The notes below the pieces were generated by a model. That model was not told the origin of the DNA and ran no database searches. It worked only from the letters and a program-made list of their open reading frames with translations. This document shows positions 63,199 through 64,000 of a stretch of DNA of 64,000 nt, one piece after another. Position 1 is the first letter of the stretch; every line of letters starts with the position of its first letter. The stretch comes from CAYRJD01 sp965247395. GTDB taxonomy: Bacteria; Actinomycetota; Acidimicrobiia; Acidimicrobiales; Poriferisodalaceae. The stretch is taken from the NCBI GenBank assembly GCA_965247395.1, contig OZ252012.1:1798001-1862000 (forward strand). The letters are read 5' to 3'. The position numbers were made by a program, and so were the translations under genes.

Positions 63199-63811
63199 AG
63201 GCACTAAGACCTCATCAAAGACTCCAGATAGCGGCTTGCAAGAAGCGCTTGCTTCTGAAGAAGGCGTCGGCGAGGTGCTGGTGTCTGGAGAGCAGATCTC
63301 TAAACGAGTTGCCGAGATTGGCAGACAGATAACGCAGGACTATCAGGGTCGCGCTCCGCTGCTGGTGGTCATCTTGAAAGGGGCCGTGCTGTTTGCCTCT
63401 GATTTGTGCCGCTCCATCGATCTGCCGGTCGAGATGGACTTCATGGCCGTGTCGTCGTATGGAAACGGCACAAGCAGCAGTGGTGTGGTTCGGATCCTGA
63501 AAGACCTTGACATCGACATCAGCGACCGCGACGTAATCTTGGTGGAAGACATCGTCGACAGCGGCCTAACGCTGCAATACCTGCGTAAGAGCTTGAATGC
63601 GCGTGGCCCGGCCAGCTTGGCGATATGCAGTTTGCTGTTGCGTGAGACAATCGAACCAAACGCCGCCGCTGGCAAGGGTGAAGCCCATCCCCCTCATATT
63701 GACTATCTCGGTTTTGTCTTGCCACGCGTTTGGGTGATTGGTTACGGGCTCGATCTTGCCCAGCGTTTTCGCAATTTGCCCGACATTCGAGCCTTCGAAA
63801 CCGATCACTAG
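63191..63811 (+). CDS. hpt: Hypoxanthine phosphoribosyltransferase
   Basis: A 206-residue purine-salvage enzyme. The PRPP-binding motif VILVEDIVDSGLTL (about residue 118) and the LVVILKGAVLFASDL block are present, and the C-terminal YLGFVLPRVWVIGYGLD is typical. A short charged insertion (NAAAGKGEAHP) lies near residue 160. The GTG start overlaps the tilS end; the tilS–hpt pair is conserved in actinobacteria. Confidence 0.95.
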   Translation: MNKGTKTSSKTPDSGLQEALASEEGVGEVLVSGEQISKRVAEIGRQITQDYQGRAPLLVVILKGAVLFASDLCRSIDLPVEMDFMAVSSYGNGTSSSGVVRILKDLDIDISDRDVILVEDIVDSGLTLQYLRKSLNARGPASLAICSLLLRETIEPNAAAGKGEAHPPHIDYLGFVLPRVWVIGYGLDLAQRFRNLPDIRAFETDH

Positions 63812-63904
63812 GTTGCTGGTGATTACTAACTTTCAGGAATTTGCGCCGCAATAGAGCATCTGGTTGTGTCATTTGACCCTGTTCGCACATAAATTCAGGT
63901 ATTG

Positions 63905-64000
63905 ATGAGAGGTAAGTGGGCTGAAGGCATTCAGCCGAGACACTTCACCTGGGTGATGACCAGCAAGCTGGCGGTTTGCGAGCGCCCCGGCGGGTACGGC
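63905..64000 (+). CDS. N-terminal fragment of a further gene (3' partial)
   Basis: A frame of 32 codons from ATG to the window edge: MRGKWAEGIQPRHFTWV followed by LAVCERPGGYG. A TTG just upstream is an alternative start. The sequence has the look of a conserved start, and I suspect a small phosphatase-like protein of actinobacteria, but the piece is too short for naming. Confidence 0.5.
   Translation, partial: MRGKWAEGIQPRHFTWVMTSKLAVCERPGGYG

Overview
The window looks like a chromosomal segment of a free-living actinobacterium, perhaps of the Acidimicrobiia; that placement is inference from gene content and order. The order prmC–tsaC, wecA-type transferase, small ATP-synthase membrane proteins, atpBEFHAGDC is the classic actinobacterial arrangement. 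A Zincin_2 (F420-associated) metallopeptidase, MeaB, LhgO and frequent GTG and TTG starts also fit. Most of the window is housekeeping. An odd habit runs through it: many conserved enzymes carry low-complexity, tandem-repeat insertions, and several gene 3' ends are duplicated as short echoes behind the stop codon.

Layout. 1-12.5 kb (+): PrmC–TsaC fusion (5' end outside), RpiB–GlyA fusion, WecA-like transferase and the complete ATP synthase operon. 12.5-25.3 kb: hisI, mnmA, cysteine desulfurase, a methyltransferase, an SRPBCC–kinase fusion, meaB, murA, an alpha/beta hydrolase, lhgO, a J-domain protein and glpX. 25.3-40.2 kb (all -): a defence island. 40.2-48.4 kb: ligA, two envelope proteins, gatCAB and a broken HTH gene. 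48.4-64 kb (+): hppA, amt, a DUF368 transporter, topA, an MFS transporter, tmk, holB, tRNA-Thr(CGT, on the - strand), a 44-residue membrane peptide, a Zincin_2 peptidase, tilS, hpt and the start of a further gene.

The defence island is the highlight. Read in the direction of transcription (right to left) it holds ligA, then ispC (the detached C-terminal part of a Type ISP restriction-modification enzyme), ispN (nuclease, helicase and methyltransferase), a Fic protein with two identical promoters, and a two-gene system of an N6-adenine methylase and a PLD–SNF2 helicase. Four slippage-prone tracts lie inside these genes: (GA)16 in ispC, (GA)13 near the 3' end of ispN, (AG)7 just downstream, and seven copies of a 5-bp unit in the methylase gene.

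Behind the (GA)13 tract of ispN all three reading frames stay open, and each leads to a different but related peptide of about 40-50 residues that matches the target-recognition segment of Type ISP enzymes. Frame 1 gives cassette M1 and frame 2 gives M2 (the present state). Frame 3 runs on through the (AG)7 tract, behind which the three frames give M3, M4 or M5. Two repeat tracts thus appear to work as a nested five-way selector of the C-terminus. The (GA)16 tract in ispC would act as an on/off switch. The methylase gene is now out of frame and would be restored to a 1398-residue protein by gain of one 5-bp unit. I know of no described system with this architecture, but I could not search for one.
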